From contig LS997565.1 in assembly GCA_000469685.2 (NCBI GenBank), forward strand, positions 24,856,272 to 24,920,271: a DNA stretch of 64,000 nucleotides, read 5' to 3'. Within the stretch, counting starts at the first letter, position 1. Every line of letters begins with the position of its first letter. Source of the DNA: Haemonchus contortus. Taxonomy: Eukaryota; Nematoda; Chromadorea; Rhabditida; Trichostrongylidae. Below, piece after piece: positions 25,022 to 36,318 of this stretch. A program made the translations under genes and the position numbers. The notes beneath the pieces are model-generated. The model saw only the letters and a program-made list of their open reading frames with translations, did not search any database and was not told the DNA's origin.

Positions 25022-25113
25022 ACCTTCTTTTTACCTGTTTCTTTGATGTATGCTAATTGTTGAACCGAGGTGACGTGTGCTTTACCGAAAATGCATATAC
25101 CTTGAAAATTGTC

Positions 25114-25121
25114 TTTTTCAG
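25114..25121 (+). promoter_or_regulatory. Probable trans-splice acceptor of COG8
   Basis: TTTTTCAG ends at 25121, 26 bases before the COG8 ATG at 25148, with no upstream coding exon. This is a good nematode acceptor and is consistent with spliced-leader addition. Confidence 0.55.
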
Positions 25122-25147
25122 GAACGTAAAGATTCCTCACCTTTAAA

Positions 25148-28100
25148 ATGGACTTATTACCTCACTTCACTGTAGAAGAGGAGCTAAGGACAATGGGATC
25201 CGAGCAACTCAGTAAGTTTCTTGCTCATCTTCTTAGGGTTCAGTTGGTAGAAACATTTAGGTGGATTATTCTGAGATGAATAGTTTACAGGCTCTATTTT
25301 TTTGCCCGACTATAATGGATGCTTGTTTGCCGGTTAAAGCGATGTGATTCCCGGATCTCTCAGCAGTCCCTTACATGCCATTATCTCATTAAAGTGTGTG
25401 GGCACATCAAGATTTGCGTGTTATATGAAGGGTTAATACTAGAAATAGAAATATGAAGCAGGTGAATCAATCGTTGGACCCGATTTCCTAATAAATTTCA
25501 TTGAAGTCGGTTTTTTCTCTCGATAACTCTCATAACTATTCTTTGTGATGAGTTTGTTTTAAAAAATATCAAGTCTGTTCAAGCTGCTGTATACTATAGT
25601 ACAAATCGGCCGTCAGCTTAGTCGTCCGTGTACATGTGCTGGGCTTGTACTTCCGAAACCCTTTTCGTCGCTCTTCTACACTTTTCTGCTGCCCACGACG
25701 GAAGAATAGCCCTTCTTACCTCAAACTCTTATTTGAAAGTCAAGCTCGCGCCTCAATTGATCTCCACTGATTTTGAGTCCAGCTGCCATACCATTCTTTT
25801 AATGAGTGCATAGAGCGGGGGACAACGAAGAAAGCCTTTTTGGGCGCTCTGTGCAGGTTTTTCAATTTGTTATTTGATCATGAAGTCATGGCTACGTGAT
25901 GGAAAGGATAAATATTCAACACACAGCATTTTATGAGCATTTTCTATCAGAATTGTTCTCACTGATAAAAAAAAGTCAAGCTTGAGGGTCCCGAGTTCTC
26001 TTTTGCTGAAAAGGCTTGTATTATGGCTCACTAGGTACTCGAGGAGAAAATTGGGATACGGTCCTCAATGGCCCTGAGCGGCTTCGGGCGCGATTGAAAT
26101 TAGAATTTGCTCCGAGAAATGAAATTTTCGGCGGTTTCGAACCAGCTGTATCGTCATCACTTAATTCACAGCTTTCATTGTTCAGGACGAGAGAGGACCC
26201 TCATTCTGAATGACTTGAAATCGCTGCAAGACCAGATCGGAGATTTAGCATTCAATAACTATCGCACGTACGCTGATGCTGGAAGGACGACACAGCATTG
26301 TACAGAAATAGTGAGTCTTGCTTCCGGATCAATTCGGGGCTCTTAACATTGTTCCATTTTTGGGGATGATAAGGAAGGCAAGAACTGTCCTCATGTATAG
26401 GCTCAAAACAACTTCGCAGTGTTGCTGTTTCTATCACTCTCAGGGCGGGCCGTGCGCGGAAATTCTTTTAGGACCTAGAGCAATCGTCAAAGTGCGCAGC
26501 CAAGCTGGAGTGAGTAAGGAGGGATCTGAGTTATGGAGGCGCATAACATGAGCAACTCCGCTCAACTCGTATGTCACCATAATTTAGGTCACTGCTCACT
26601 GGGGGATCATGAAGGGGTGTAAGAGTACCTGGTCGGACATTCATAACGCCTGCTCTCCTGTACCAAGACATCCAAATTCGGAAAGAATGCCGCAGGGCAA
26701 GTTTACGCAAACGAAGAAGAGAAGAGTCCAGCGTTGGCCGAGCGATCGACTCGTAAATTCTACAAAACTCTTCTTAACCGGGCGAGGCACAGCAATGTTG
26801 TTGGCATGCTGACTTTACCAAATTGTCTAGTGGATTACATATCAAATGCACTTGTAATACAATGTTAAGCGCTTCTCATCGATCGCGAACCAACTGAAGG
26901 AATTGGTAATCAGATGCTCTACTTTTTTAACGGCTCATTTCAGTTCACAGAAATGAAGGACAAGTTGCGGGTCGTGTCTGCGGAGGTTCCGGAACTGGCA
27001 TCGGAATTACGGACGTTTCACACTCGGACAAAAGATTTGTCACGGGAATTGGACGCGGTGCAGTCAGCTTGCCACAAAGAAAATCTCGTGTGGGAACTAA
27101 TCTCGCTGCCCTCCGTAAGTTGTATAAGTCTTCTTTTTGTCCAAGTTAACGATTCTTCCCATTTGAAAGATTTTTGAAGTAATTATTTGTGCATGGGCCT
27201 TTCGTTAATTCATCCAAATTTTGGCATAAAAGAATGAGTGACGGCCAATGCAAGTATAACTGTTGGGGAAACGGTTGCACGGGTCTGTAGGTGCTACACC
27301 TGTGCACGGGTGTATAGTCCTCAATTTTATGAACCTAGCGGAATCTCAATTGTATGTGAACTTATAATTCAAACGGAAACTTCAAATGTTTGGTGAAGCA
27401 GTAAAGTTATTTGTTTGAGGGGGAGTAGAACGGAACAAAAATCACAGAGGTATGCGAGAACAGTGGGAAGTGCAAGTTGGAAACTTTTTTGTAGACTGGA
27501 GGCTCCTGTTACATACTCGTATCCTTTTTCTATATTTTTTGTATAATCTCTTTATAGGTTTCGCTTTTAGCATTTCTTTTTTCTAGAGAATGGATGTTTG
27601 TATTCGCGCAGGTTACTATGAGGCTGCATATTCCTTGACAAATTATGGAATGATGCTCCAGCAACATAGCATTATTAAAAACCCTTTAATCAAGGTAGGT
27701 TGTCAGACGAGAATGCTTCGGTTATGCCTTTCTTACGCATTATTTATAATGAATACCAACGTATTCCAGGCCATTGCTGATAAACTTGTTGAAGCGCGAT
27801 CGTTCCTGCTTGAGGAGCTCTTCAACAAATTTGCTGGTCCTCTTGATTTGGCCTCCTCCATACAGGTTGGTCAACAAGTTGTGCTGAAATTTGGCGACAC
27901 TTGAATGCACTCCAGTTGTTTGACTTTTCGTTACTGTAAACTTCCAGGTAGTGAATAATGTGCGAAAAATGCCATATCTCACGCCAACGCAATTACGGAC
28001 GTGCATCTTACAACACAGAGATATGTATTTAGACAGACAAATTCTTGACATTACGGTTAGTCTCTTACTTACAGACTTTTGAATTTCTTATGCCGTTATT

Positions 28101-31100
28101 TGATCCATCCAAAAAGCAGTGGGGAAAAGTCTGCCTTTGTCTGCAGCTTTAGTTAGGCAAATATTACAGTTTCACAGTTGCATGGAATGAAACTCATTCT
28201 ATTATAGGCAAAAGTTATCTGCGGGGACAATGGCAGAAATTCCACTTAAGATAAATGCGCAACCATTATATTTGCGCAATGGCCTAGTCTAAGCATGCAA
28301 ATCAGGAAAATGACACGTGATTTATTCCCATCTATGCATGCTGTAGATGACTTTCTCAACATCAGCGCCTAGATGAGCCAGAATTATTTTATTTGTCGTC
28401 GTTGATGACGTGCTTGTGCATCGATGGGCATCTGTCATCACTCCTGGCGAGTGATTGGCGTGGTCATGTTGTATAAAGGTCTGAAAAGGGCGTGATCAGG
28501 ATTAATGTTTCATAGAGGGCTCTCCCCTCGCAACTTTCATTTTGAGATTCTTCAACTCAAATGCTATGAAAGCCCTCAGTTGCTTTGAAATGTTCTACCG
28601 GGGCTTGCACCACTCGGAAACGGCGCAGTTTTGATAAAAGTATACGTTGAGGCTTTTTTCCCTGATTGCAATTCATATTACCAAAAAACGTGTTATTCTA
28701 TCGTAAAGTTCTTACAGAACCATCCTGAATTTGCCATCAAGGCTATTGAAATTTACCGAGACTGCATGTATGACACACTCGTTCTGTACTTGGCAGTGTT
28801 TCCTGAAAACGAAGCACCACGAAAAGATGTGGGTTTGGTTTGGATGTGTTTGTTCTCACTGTTTTTTTTTTCATTATCAGCTGTTTGATAAATTCTTTGG
28901 TCTTAATCTGTCATATTCTGAGATGCACCTCCGCATTTGATTTCCGCCAGAATCGTAGTGGCATGTGTGTGTTGTTCAAAACGTGACTATATCTCTGAAT
29001 GGGAGTCAAAGGCGGAGGCATTTTAATGCGGGACTGATCAATTCCGAAGACCTTACTCATTTTCCTTTACATCAGGGTTTGCTGCCGCATTCCAAAGACA
29101 TATTTTTTTCCTATCGGTCTTCACACAGCAAATTGCACCTTCTGAATCTATCTTCTCATAACGTCTAAATCACGCATATCACCCGCCAGTGAGCCGCTAA
29201 GCAGTCTCAGCTATTGGGTATCAACTCTTTGATTGACTGGGAAAGAGACAAGAAATCAGCCAAGTTACTTCCTGACATAAACGTGGTCTTGGAACCAAAA
29301 GACGTATTAGCTTTCTCGTATTATCCTTCAGTACAGAGTAAATCTGTACCGCCACCTGTACAGCTGGCAAACCTATTTAAGGCAAACTTAACCCAAGGGG
29401 TCGCTCTGCGCGGTTGCTTAAGAGCGCACTTATGTTAGTTGGACTTTCTTATAATTTGTACACAAAATTTTCTTATTGCATTCGCTGACTGCGGAAGGCA
29501 TTTTTCACTGTTGAGGTACATTTAGTTGTCATTGGATCCCCGTTGGGAAACGTGGCCATCGAGTGCGCCATCGTCGATTCTCGGTCAGTGGACGGCTCGC
29601 AATATCACTAGATTGTTGGATCTTATTTGTAGAACTGATATGAAGTTGGTTGTCTTTCCACTTGATTTTTTCTTTCATGCAAGGTTTTCTTATTGGACTT
29701 CCCTTTTTAGAAGTAGCGTTGACATGTGCACGGTATGGTCAAAACTCATGTCATTGGCAGCATCTCTTGGACGTATGGGTCTTGATTTCCGCTCTCTCGT
29801 AGTTAACACCCTGGTAAAAGTCTCTCTGGAACGTTTCACTTCAGCTGTTCGGGCTGCTACTAATAAGTGAGTGTTGATTTTCTTTGAGATTTGAGAAATA
29901 GGGACTCTTTATTTCTGAGTTCTACATATAACATGACAGAAATTGTTAGACAACGGATAACCTCTCGAGTCTTTTTTTACTTTGTATTGAGCACGTTCAG
30001 AATTTTTTTCCGAACTTAACGATTATTTTTTTTTTGTTTTTGAAAGCGTTATTGCTCAAGTCTAGGAAACTTCATTCAGCAAGAACTTTTGTGCCATAAT
30101 CCCACCATAGGGGTCATTTCTGCGGCGTGCCAGCAATTTACTACAGGCATATGAATGCCTGCAGCGGTAATGTGCAAAGAAGTCGATAAAATGAAATCTG
30201 AGACAGCTAAGAGTTTCAACAACCTAGTTGGGGTTATTCTTTGCTGCGTTGCCTTTGATGCCTAATGCGACTCTCGTTTCTCTTCGGAATTTGATTTCAG
30301 GTTTCTCAACGAAACGAAGGTGTTGTCCGTGTCCAGCGGAGAGATTTCTTTATTATCGGATGGCGGAGGTCCAACTACTGGGCCACCGCAACCATCACCT
30401 GAGATCTCAATGTGGGATGATATCTGTGTTTATGGGAACACTATACTGGAGGCCCTCAACAACTTGCGCTTCACTCCAAGTCCCATGCTAGTGAGTTGGC
30501 TTCGAAACTTTTAATTGCGTGTAGTATCCTCCGTACCGTAACCCACAATGGCACATTGGGTACTGCTGTTCTACAATTTTTTCTTGCCTATTTTCTTCGG
30601 AGACGGGGCTGTTTCACAAATATATATTTAGTACAACCCCATCGCGAAACTGGGTTTGAACAATTTTTTGTTTAAATGTGAATGTCAAAAACCATGTGGC
30701 AGTCCGTGGCCTAGAGTGAATACGTCCGAGGAAGCAGAAGCTATTTATGACTGATCAACTTTACATATTGCAGATATCAATGCTTTCAGATACAAAGTGT
30801 CGTACTGTGCCTACGAGACTCATTGCGAAGCATCGTTATGTGGTTACTTGGTCACTCATCTTCAACGCTTTTCCCCAGAGCCGTAGAGATCTTCTGCCTA
30901 CACTTTGTACCTTTCATTGGACGATGTGTCCGGTTCCTATTTCCTTTTTCGGCTATCACACGGCTATTTGGAACATCTATAAGTCCACAGATATACGTGA
31001 GTTCAAGAATTCTGCTTTGAAGACGGCTTCTCACGAGCACCAATTTTAGGAGGCTTTTACCGAGCTGGACGTACGCGCACTGACCGCTTCATGTGATGGG

Positions 31101-31598
31101 GGTGAAAAAATTGAAGAAGTTCTTCAGAGTTTGTCATCCCAAGAAAAGTTTCTGCCTCGAGGAGAGATTGTTATTCCTCAGCAAGATAAAATCGAAGCTT
31201 CACAAGAAGAAATTTCTTCTGCAGCGGTTGAATTAGACCGCCCAAAGGATTATACTCAGGATTTTTCGGACACATCGATGTGCTCACCTCCTGAGCATGA
31301 TTCAAGCAACATTCGTTTTGATATAGGCGATGATCCAGATGAAGCTGGGGTGGAAAAGTCGATCACAGCTGCTGTAGTCAGCCCATCAGATGAGGAAACT
31401 GCATTGAGCCACTCTCGACGAGATCTAAGCGCAGCAGACACGCAGCTGTCAGTAGTTACCGATGATGATCTTCCGGCTCTGGTGGATACTGCTCCTAGTC
31501 CCTTCTACGATGAAACAGAGTCTATTCCTACGCAAGAGTGTGAATCACAAAACGACAAGAAGACTTCTGAGAAAAAAGAGCACTCCAAAGAAGATTAA
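25148..31598 (+). CDS. COG8: Conserved oligomeric Golgi complex subunit 8
   Basis: COG8 is a lobe B subunit of the COG tethering complex, which directs retrograde vesicles at the Golgi and links the two lobes. Exons: 25148-25211, 26186-26310, 26944-27114, 27587-27694, 27770-27865, 27948-28055, 28718-28828, 29526-29866, 30301-30490, 30790-30996, 31050-31598. All join in phase to about 689 codons. Family features include GDLAFNNYRTY in exon 2, the MDVCIRAGYYEAAYSL helix pair, VNNVRKMPYLTPTQLR, HRDMYLDRQILDI, SLGRMGLDFRSLV and the C-terminal block AVEIFCLHFVPFIGRCVRFL (exon 10). The last exon ends in an acidic, low-complexity tail of about 150 residues, as seen in other COG8 proteins. Exon 29526-29866 is used as one open exon. 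A GT..AG pair at 29649-29710 would break the frame. Exon 10 starts at the second of two nearby AGs, since only that keeps the frame. The 3' UTR lacks an obvious AATAAA. Confidence 0.92.
26630..26830 (+). repeat. Dispersed repeat copy in COG8 intron 2
   Basis: A stretch reading TCCTGTACCAAGACATCCAAATTCGG followed by CCAGCGTTGGCCGAGCGATCGAC resembles the cluster at 6450-7115 in the same order. It lies in the COG8 intron between 26310 and 26944. Confidence 0.5.
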
Positions 31599-32027
31599 GT
31601 CGGCTGCTGCAATATCTTGTAATTGTTTTTATTTATTCTCTGAGTCGGGTTTATGTATAAGGATTTAGATCACTTTTTTTGTCTTTAACATTCACATTTA
31701 ATCAGAGAAAAGTGTTTCTTCTGCTTAATTTATCTTTCTATATACTTCTAACATCTATTTGAAGGTGATGATATAGCGCTAAAGGGGGGGGGGTACCATG
31801 AAGGTTGTCATTTGCTGCCGTTTAATGCTTTTTTTTGTGAAAGTGTTCTTATTTCCAAAAACAGAACCGAAGAATGAAGTTGTGCAGAAATTGTTGGCAG
31901 AAAGGGCGGCTGTCTTGGACGTTGAGATGTCGGCAGGAGTGGTATTTGACCAGGTGCAAATGCCATGAAAAGTTCTCCGAAGTTCAGGATAGCCAAAGAA
32001 TTAACGTTTCCTTCGTAATTAAATTAA

Positions 32028-32727
32028 AGGCAGTGTTCACGAAAAAATTGTTTCGGAGATTTGCACATGGTTTGAATTCGAAGCCCCCTCTGATACCATT
32101 TGTGCAGGAATTAGGTCGGAAAACAGCTGGATAGGGCACGATAAGGCCAGGAACTTTGGGGGACGGGATGCCTCCGCCCCTCGCTAGGCTGGCTACGGGT
32201 TCGAATTTTCTTTCACCACTTTCGCATTGGAGCGAAGTTGGCGAAAAATCGATACGCAGGTTGGCAAATTGCCAGGAATGATCAGCTGGTCGACCGCCTC
32301 GCACAGGGGCTAGTATTCGGCTGTTATTTCTATTATTCGCGTATCGTTTGTTTTTTTTTTGTTATTAATTTTTTACGGTATCATTCTTTAACTTTTCTCG
32401 TAAGTTTATTGAAGATTTTAACATATTTTGTGTAGATTATTGCATGCAAATGTTTTTTTTTATTTCAGAAACTCCGTAAATTTCGATGTGTTGTCTGTAT
32501 CGCGGACATTGCGTCGCGTTCGTGCATTTTCGCGCGAACACTCCCTAACCGTCGTTTTTTCAATGTGAAATACGTCCAACCCCCCTTTCCAGCTCTTTTT
32601 TTGACCCTTTGTAATTATTTTTGTTCATCGTTTTTTGCGCTTGTTTCGTTGTTATCGCTTCATTCTAGAGTAGTCCTATCAATTCCCGTCAAAAAAGGGT
32701 ACCCTAACTTTTTTCTAAACACTGCCT
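32028..32727. mobile_element. 700-bp MITE flanked by TTAA
   Basis: The element starts AGGCAGTGTT and ends AACACTGCCT, with TTAA immediately outside on both sides (32024-32027 and 32728-32731). A TTAA target duplication is the signature of piggyBac-type transposition. There is no transposase ORF. The interior (a CTCCGCCCCTCGCTAGGCTGG segment, then AATGATCAGCTGGTCGAC) resembles the element at 59190-59869. It lies 430 bases downstream of the COG8 stop. Confidence 0.72.
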
Positions 32728-32988
32728 TTAAGGAGAATCGATTAATGGAGCTGACAACGGTTTTCAAATAGAGTATATGAGGTCTTGTGTAATTGTCAGT
32801 TGGTCTTGGTCATTCTTATATACGTGAATGACTTCCTGCGTTCGATTATTATCGCTGAAGTGTATTCAGCAATCGAAAACATCTTCCCGGTGCTTCCCCA
32901 TCCGAACACTTGGCGGCCATAAGCCGAATGGGAAAAGTGCAGAACAAACAAACAAACTTCAAAGCTGAAAGGAATGCTATTTCTTCAA

Positions 32989-33035
32989 AGGTACAGTTCA
33001 CGATAAAAATGGTTACTGAGAAATCTCTTTATGTA
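32989..33035. mobile_element. Left end of a related MITE, cut by a mariner
   Basis: AGGTACAGTTCACGATAAAAATGGTT matches the left end of the element at 59190 (AGGCACAGTTCACGATAAAAATGGTT) with one difference. A mariner begins at 33036. I cannot find the matching right end beyond it. Confidence 0.55.
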
Positions 33036-34335
33036 CAGGGTGGCTGAAAAGTATAGGACGCCACATTTGTAAGCGTAACTTCAAAGATAGAGACCAGAGC
33101 GACAAATAAACCGAATGAGGAATAGAGTAGAACTACAAGATCAACTAGGACAGCAGGTGTTCAAAGTTCGATCCTTTTGCTCTTACACTGGCCTTCAGAC
33201 TCTCGATGACTGAATCGACCGTACGCCGCAGGTAGTCGACGTCGTTATCGTCCGACGCCTTCTGAAGCGCCAACTTCTGAGCGTCAAACGTGCGGTAGGA
33301 GCGTCCTGCGATCTCGCTCTCCAGGTACCCCCATACAAAGAAGTCCATTGAATTGTGATCTGGCGGAGAGGAAGGTCAGATGTCTTCACCTCAGTAACCG
33401 GGGAAGTGCGCGTCCAGTACGGCTTTTGTCGACTTTGAGGCATGAGGAGAGGCCCAATCTTGCTGATGGACGAATGGTCGGTTACGAAAGTGCTCAGTGA
33501 CCCAGGGTAGCAGAGCGTCCATTAAAACTATCATTTGGTGGACCTCGGAGTTGATTTTCACATTTCTGTCGATGAAGACCATAGGTATTTTGCTTTCTGA
33601 TGTCACCCCGGCCCAAACCATACCACTTTTGGAAGATAGCCTGCTGTGCACAAGACAACGTTTTGGGGACCTTGGTGTCAGCTTTGACAACAACTTTCTC
33701 TGGTTTTGACGGATTGGATAGTGTTCTGCGGTGAAAATTTTCCCATCGGTCCAGATCACGTCAGAGATGCGGCGCGCACTGAGCTCTCGAAAAAGTTTTT
33801 TGCATTTTATCGGTCGACTTTGCTTGGGCTGCTCTGAAAAAACTGTCCTTGAAGGAGCCGATGATTGTTCAACTTGAGGTCGCGTATCGCAATTTTCTGG
33901 ATGGTTTGACGGCTGATGTTGAGGTCAGAAGCAATCCGATTCATGTTGACTCCATGGTTGCGGGTGATCCTCTTCCTGGTGGTGTCACGAATCCACGGTA
34001 TGTTCACTGTTCTCGGTCGTCCCCTTTTTGGCATCGCAGAGGCTCGTCCTCGATTCCTGAGAGCAGCGGCAACATTCCCTACGGTTGGAGAGGGAACACC
34101 GAGTCGTTTCGCAATGTCGCAGCTCCTGAAACCTTCTCTGAGCAGCTTCTCGATAGTGGGTCGATGCGCAGAAACTTTTGTAGCGACTGTTCGGGCGAAC
34201 GGTCAATCGAATGACTTATATGGATTCTTGTACAGATCCCAAGCTTTCTAAAAGTCCCACAAGATTCTGAAAATACCCATTGGCAGGGTGCCAGCAAGCG
34301 TCAAACGGCGCGTCCTATACTTTTCAGCCACCCTG
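33036..34335 (-). mobile_element. Full-length mariner (maT-like, DD37D)
   Basis: It is exactly 1300 bp between TA dinucleotides (33034-33035 and 34336-34337), with ~26-bp inverted ends CAGGGTGGCTGAAAAGTATA. It encodes a transposase on the minus strand, described separately. Structurally it is the most intact DNA transposon in the window. Confidence 0.9.
33145..34190 (-). pseudogene. Mariner transposase, near-complete but broken
   Basis: The N-terminal part (34190-33807) has two helix-turn-helix units around LLREGFRSCDIAKRLGVPS and NRIASDLNISRQTIQ, separated by the GRPR-type linker. After a frameshift near 33800 the catalytic core reads ISDVIWTDGKIFTAEH (first Asp), FVHQQDWASPHASKS (second Asp) and SMDFFVWGYLES (third Asp). 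Spacing between the second and third Asp is 37, as in maT-type mariners. Two in-frame TGA codons (near 33385 and 33370) stand where relatives have Trp. The C-terminus KASVRAKGSNFEHLLS is intact. One frameshift plus two stops make it inactive. Confidence 0.85.
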
Positions 34336-34661
34336 TATATGTGACGGCCCAGATCTCAATATGTGGTGCTGTCAGTACTGCAAACGTCTCAGATTGGACG
34401 TTGTGAGGCAACAAAGATTGTATCGTCTGAATGCCACACCCATAGCAGACGAGTTTCAACAATGTTGCAGAGGCTGCCTACCTTCTCAAGTGGCTCCCAT
34501 GTAGGGACTTCAAACAACCTGCCATGACTCATGGAGACAGTGGAAGATGGTGTATTGAACAGTTTCAACTTGATGTAATCAGCTCTTTGCGCAATGGCAG
34601 ACTTCTCGTCCAAATATTCCTATACACAACTTCCGTTATTGTGGTCTCGTACAACCACTTA

Positions 34662-35150
34662 CCAGGGAGGGGTAGTCTACTCACCGTGGGACTTTGAATG
34701 GAGACTCAGATAAATCGATAGAGTTTTGAATGCTGTTTACGAAAATGGAAATTAAAACTGCAAAATGATTCTCCTTAAAAAGTTATGGCTGCCCGAATTT
34801 TGCTCGATAGTAGTTCAGTTGGAAAGCGAACTCGTCGGTTGCATATCTAACGCCCACGTGATCTAGTGGTAGTGGTCTCGTTTCGTGAGCGTAAAATGAG
34901 GGATCCCTCCCCGCCATTGTCCGCACTTTTGCAAAGTGTTTTTTCATTTTTTCAAAGGCTCTCTAAACGTTTTCTGATATTTCTTTAGACAATTGATACA
35001 ACTGTCGAGCAAAATTCGGGCACCCATAACTTTTTAAGGAGAATCATTTTGCAGTTTTAATTTCCATTTTCGTAAACAGCATTCAAAACTCTATCGATTT
35101 ATCTGGGTCTCCATTTAAAGTCCCACGGTAGGTAGACTACCCCTCCCTGG
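34662..35150. mobile_element. 489-bp MITE with ~160-bp inverted repeats and TTA target duplication
   Basis: The ends are CCAGGGAGGGGTAGTCTAC and its complement. The arms (34662-34820 and 34995-35150) are nearly identical in inverted orientation. TTA flanks both sides (34659-34661 and 35151-35153), a duplication typical of PIF/Harbinger elements. The unpaired centre (34850-34920) contains CTAGTGGTAGTGGTCTCGTT, resembling a tRNA D-arm/A-box, but lacks a good B-box. Confidence 0.8.
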
Positions 35151-35356
35151 TTAGAACACCGTTTTGAGGAAGTATTGGTTTTCGCGAAATCGACGGATTT
35201 CTCGCTTTCTTCGCCAGAAATGCATTATTCTCTGCCAACACTTCCAGGTTTCATCTTGAAGAGGTTACCTCAAAATTTTAGTAAACTGCGCTTTGAATTC
35301 GCAAATATTGAAATTCTACCCATAATTGCCTTGGAAGCACGGCTTGTCATTCTGTA

Positions 35357-36318
35357 CAGGGGCGGTCCAAAAGTATTGTTACGTGGAAAAAGACAAATAA
35401 TCTTCGATCAAAACTCAACTCAATATTCGATCAAAAGCTATCAAACTTGGCCCATTGTTTCGTTATGACCGGTGCGAATCAAAATGAGAGTGATTCTCAT
35501 TTGGCCTTCACGACAGCTTTCAGACGCTTAGGGTACGAGTCGATGACGGACCGGAGGTATTTGATTTGATCCAACGTCTTCTTCAAAGCCGACTCCGGCG
35601 AGTCGATACTTGCGGCGAGTGTAGCAGGCAATCTGCTCTCGCACCGACCACGCCGAGTAGTCCAATGGTTGAGGCTGGGAGAGACGGACGGCCATTCATT
35701 GGCAGGAATGAAGTCCCGAAACATTGCCGCGCATCAGGATCTACCGCGACTTGTGCGCGGGCGCAGAAAGAAACAGTTAAGGTTTTTGAAGTGTGCCCAG
35801 CTCCAAAGCAGTAGCTCCTTCTTCAAGATGTGCTCGATGTGGTGTTCCATGTCCATGTTCACAGCGAGATCGACGAAAACGAGCGTGATGGTATGGGTTA
35901 GAGTGTGCGACAACGGAATTTTCCCATCGTCGTACACTCTAACCCATACCATCACGCGGCAGGATGAGAGGTCCGAAAGGCGACCTCGCCCTGGAATCAG
36001 CCTGCTGAGTGGTTAGCGCGGGCACTCGCTTTTGGGCATTTGCCGCTTCCTCCACGAATAGGCTTTCCGTAGGGGAAGACGGTCACCAGATCACGTCATT
36101 ATCACGAGATCTCGAGCTGATTGACCGTTTTTCGCATGCTACGGCGAGGATTCCTGTCGATGTGCTTCTTGACGACTATTCGATTCGCATAAGTCGTTGC
36201 GGTGCGTGGTCCTCCAGGTAGGTAGTCGTAGCAGTATCATAGTACCTCTTGGGAGTCCTATAGACGGTTTGGTGGCTGACGGAGAGCTTCTTCGCGAAGG
36301 GGTGTCGCCAGCGTCATG
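35357..36318 (-). pseudogene. Decayed DD37D mariner
   Basis: A left end CAGGGGCGGTCCAAAAGTAT follows TA at 35355-35356. The minus strand shows, in several frames, SVSHQTVYRTPKRYYDTA (helix-turn-helix, about 36270), MVWVRVYDDGKIPLSHTLTH (35955), DFIPANEWPSVSPSLN (35715-35665) and the C-terminal YPKRLKAVVKAK (35530-35497). Many frameshifts are present. The upstream terminal repeat is missing: at about 36318 the sequence passes directly into the LINE reverse transcriptase, so the 5' end was lost. Confidence 0.75.
35883..35957. repeat. Perfect 24-bp inverted repeat inside the mariner remnant
   Basis: 35883-35906 and 35934-35957 are exact reverse complements (GCGTGATGGTATGGGTTAGA...) with a 27-base spacer. 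It falls in the transposase core, where relatives have unique sequence, so it looks like a local inverted duplication. Confidence 0.9.

Noticed and set aside
34855..34920. Possible tRNA gene in the centre of the TTA-flanked MITE
   Set aside because: An A-box-like run is present, but there is no acceptable B-box or cloverleaf by eye.
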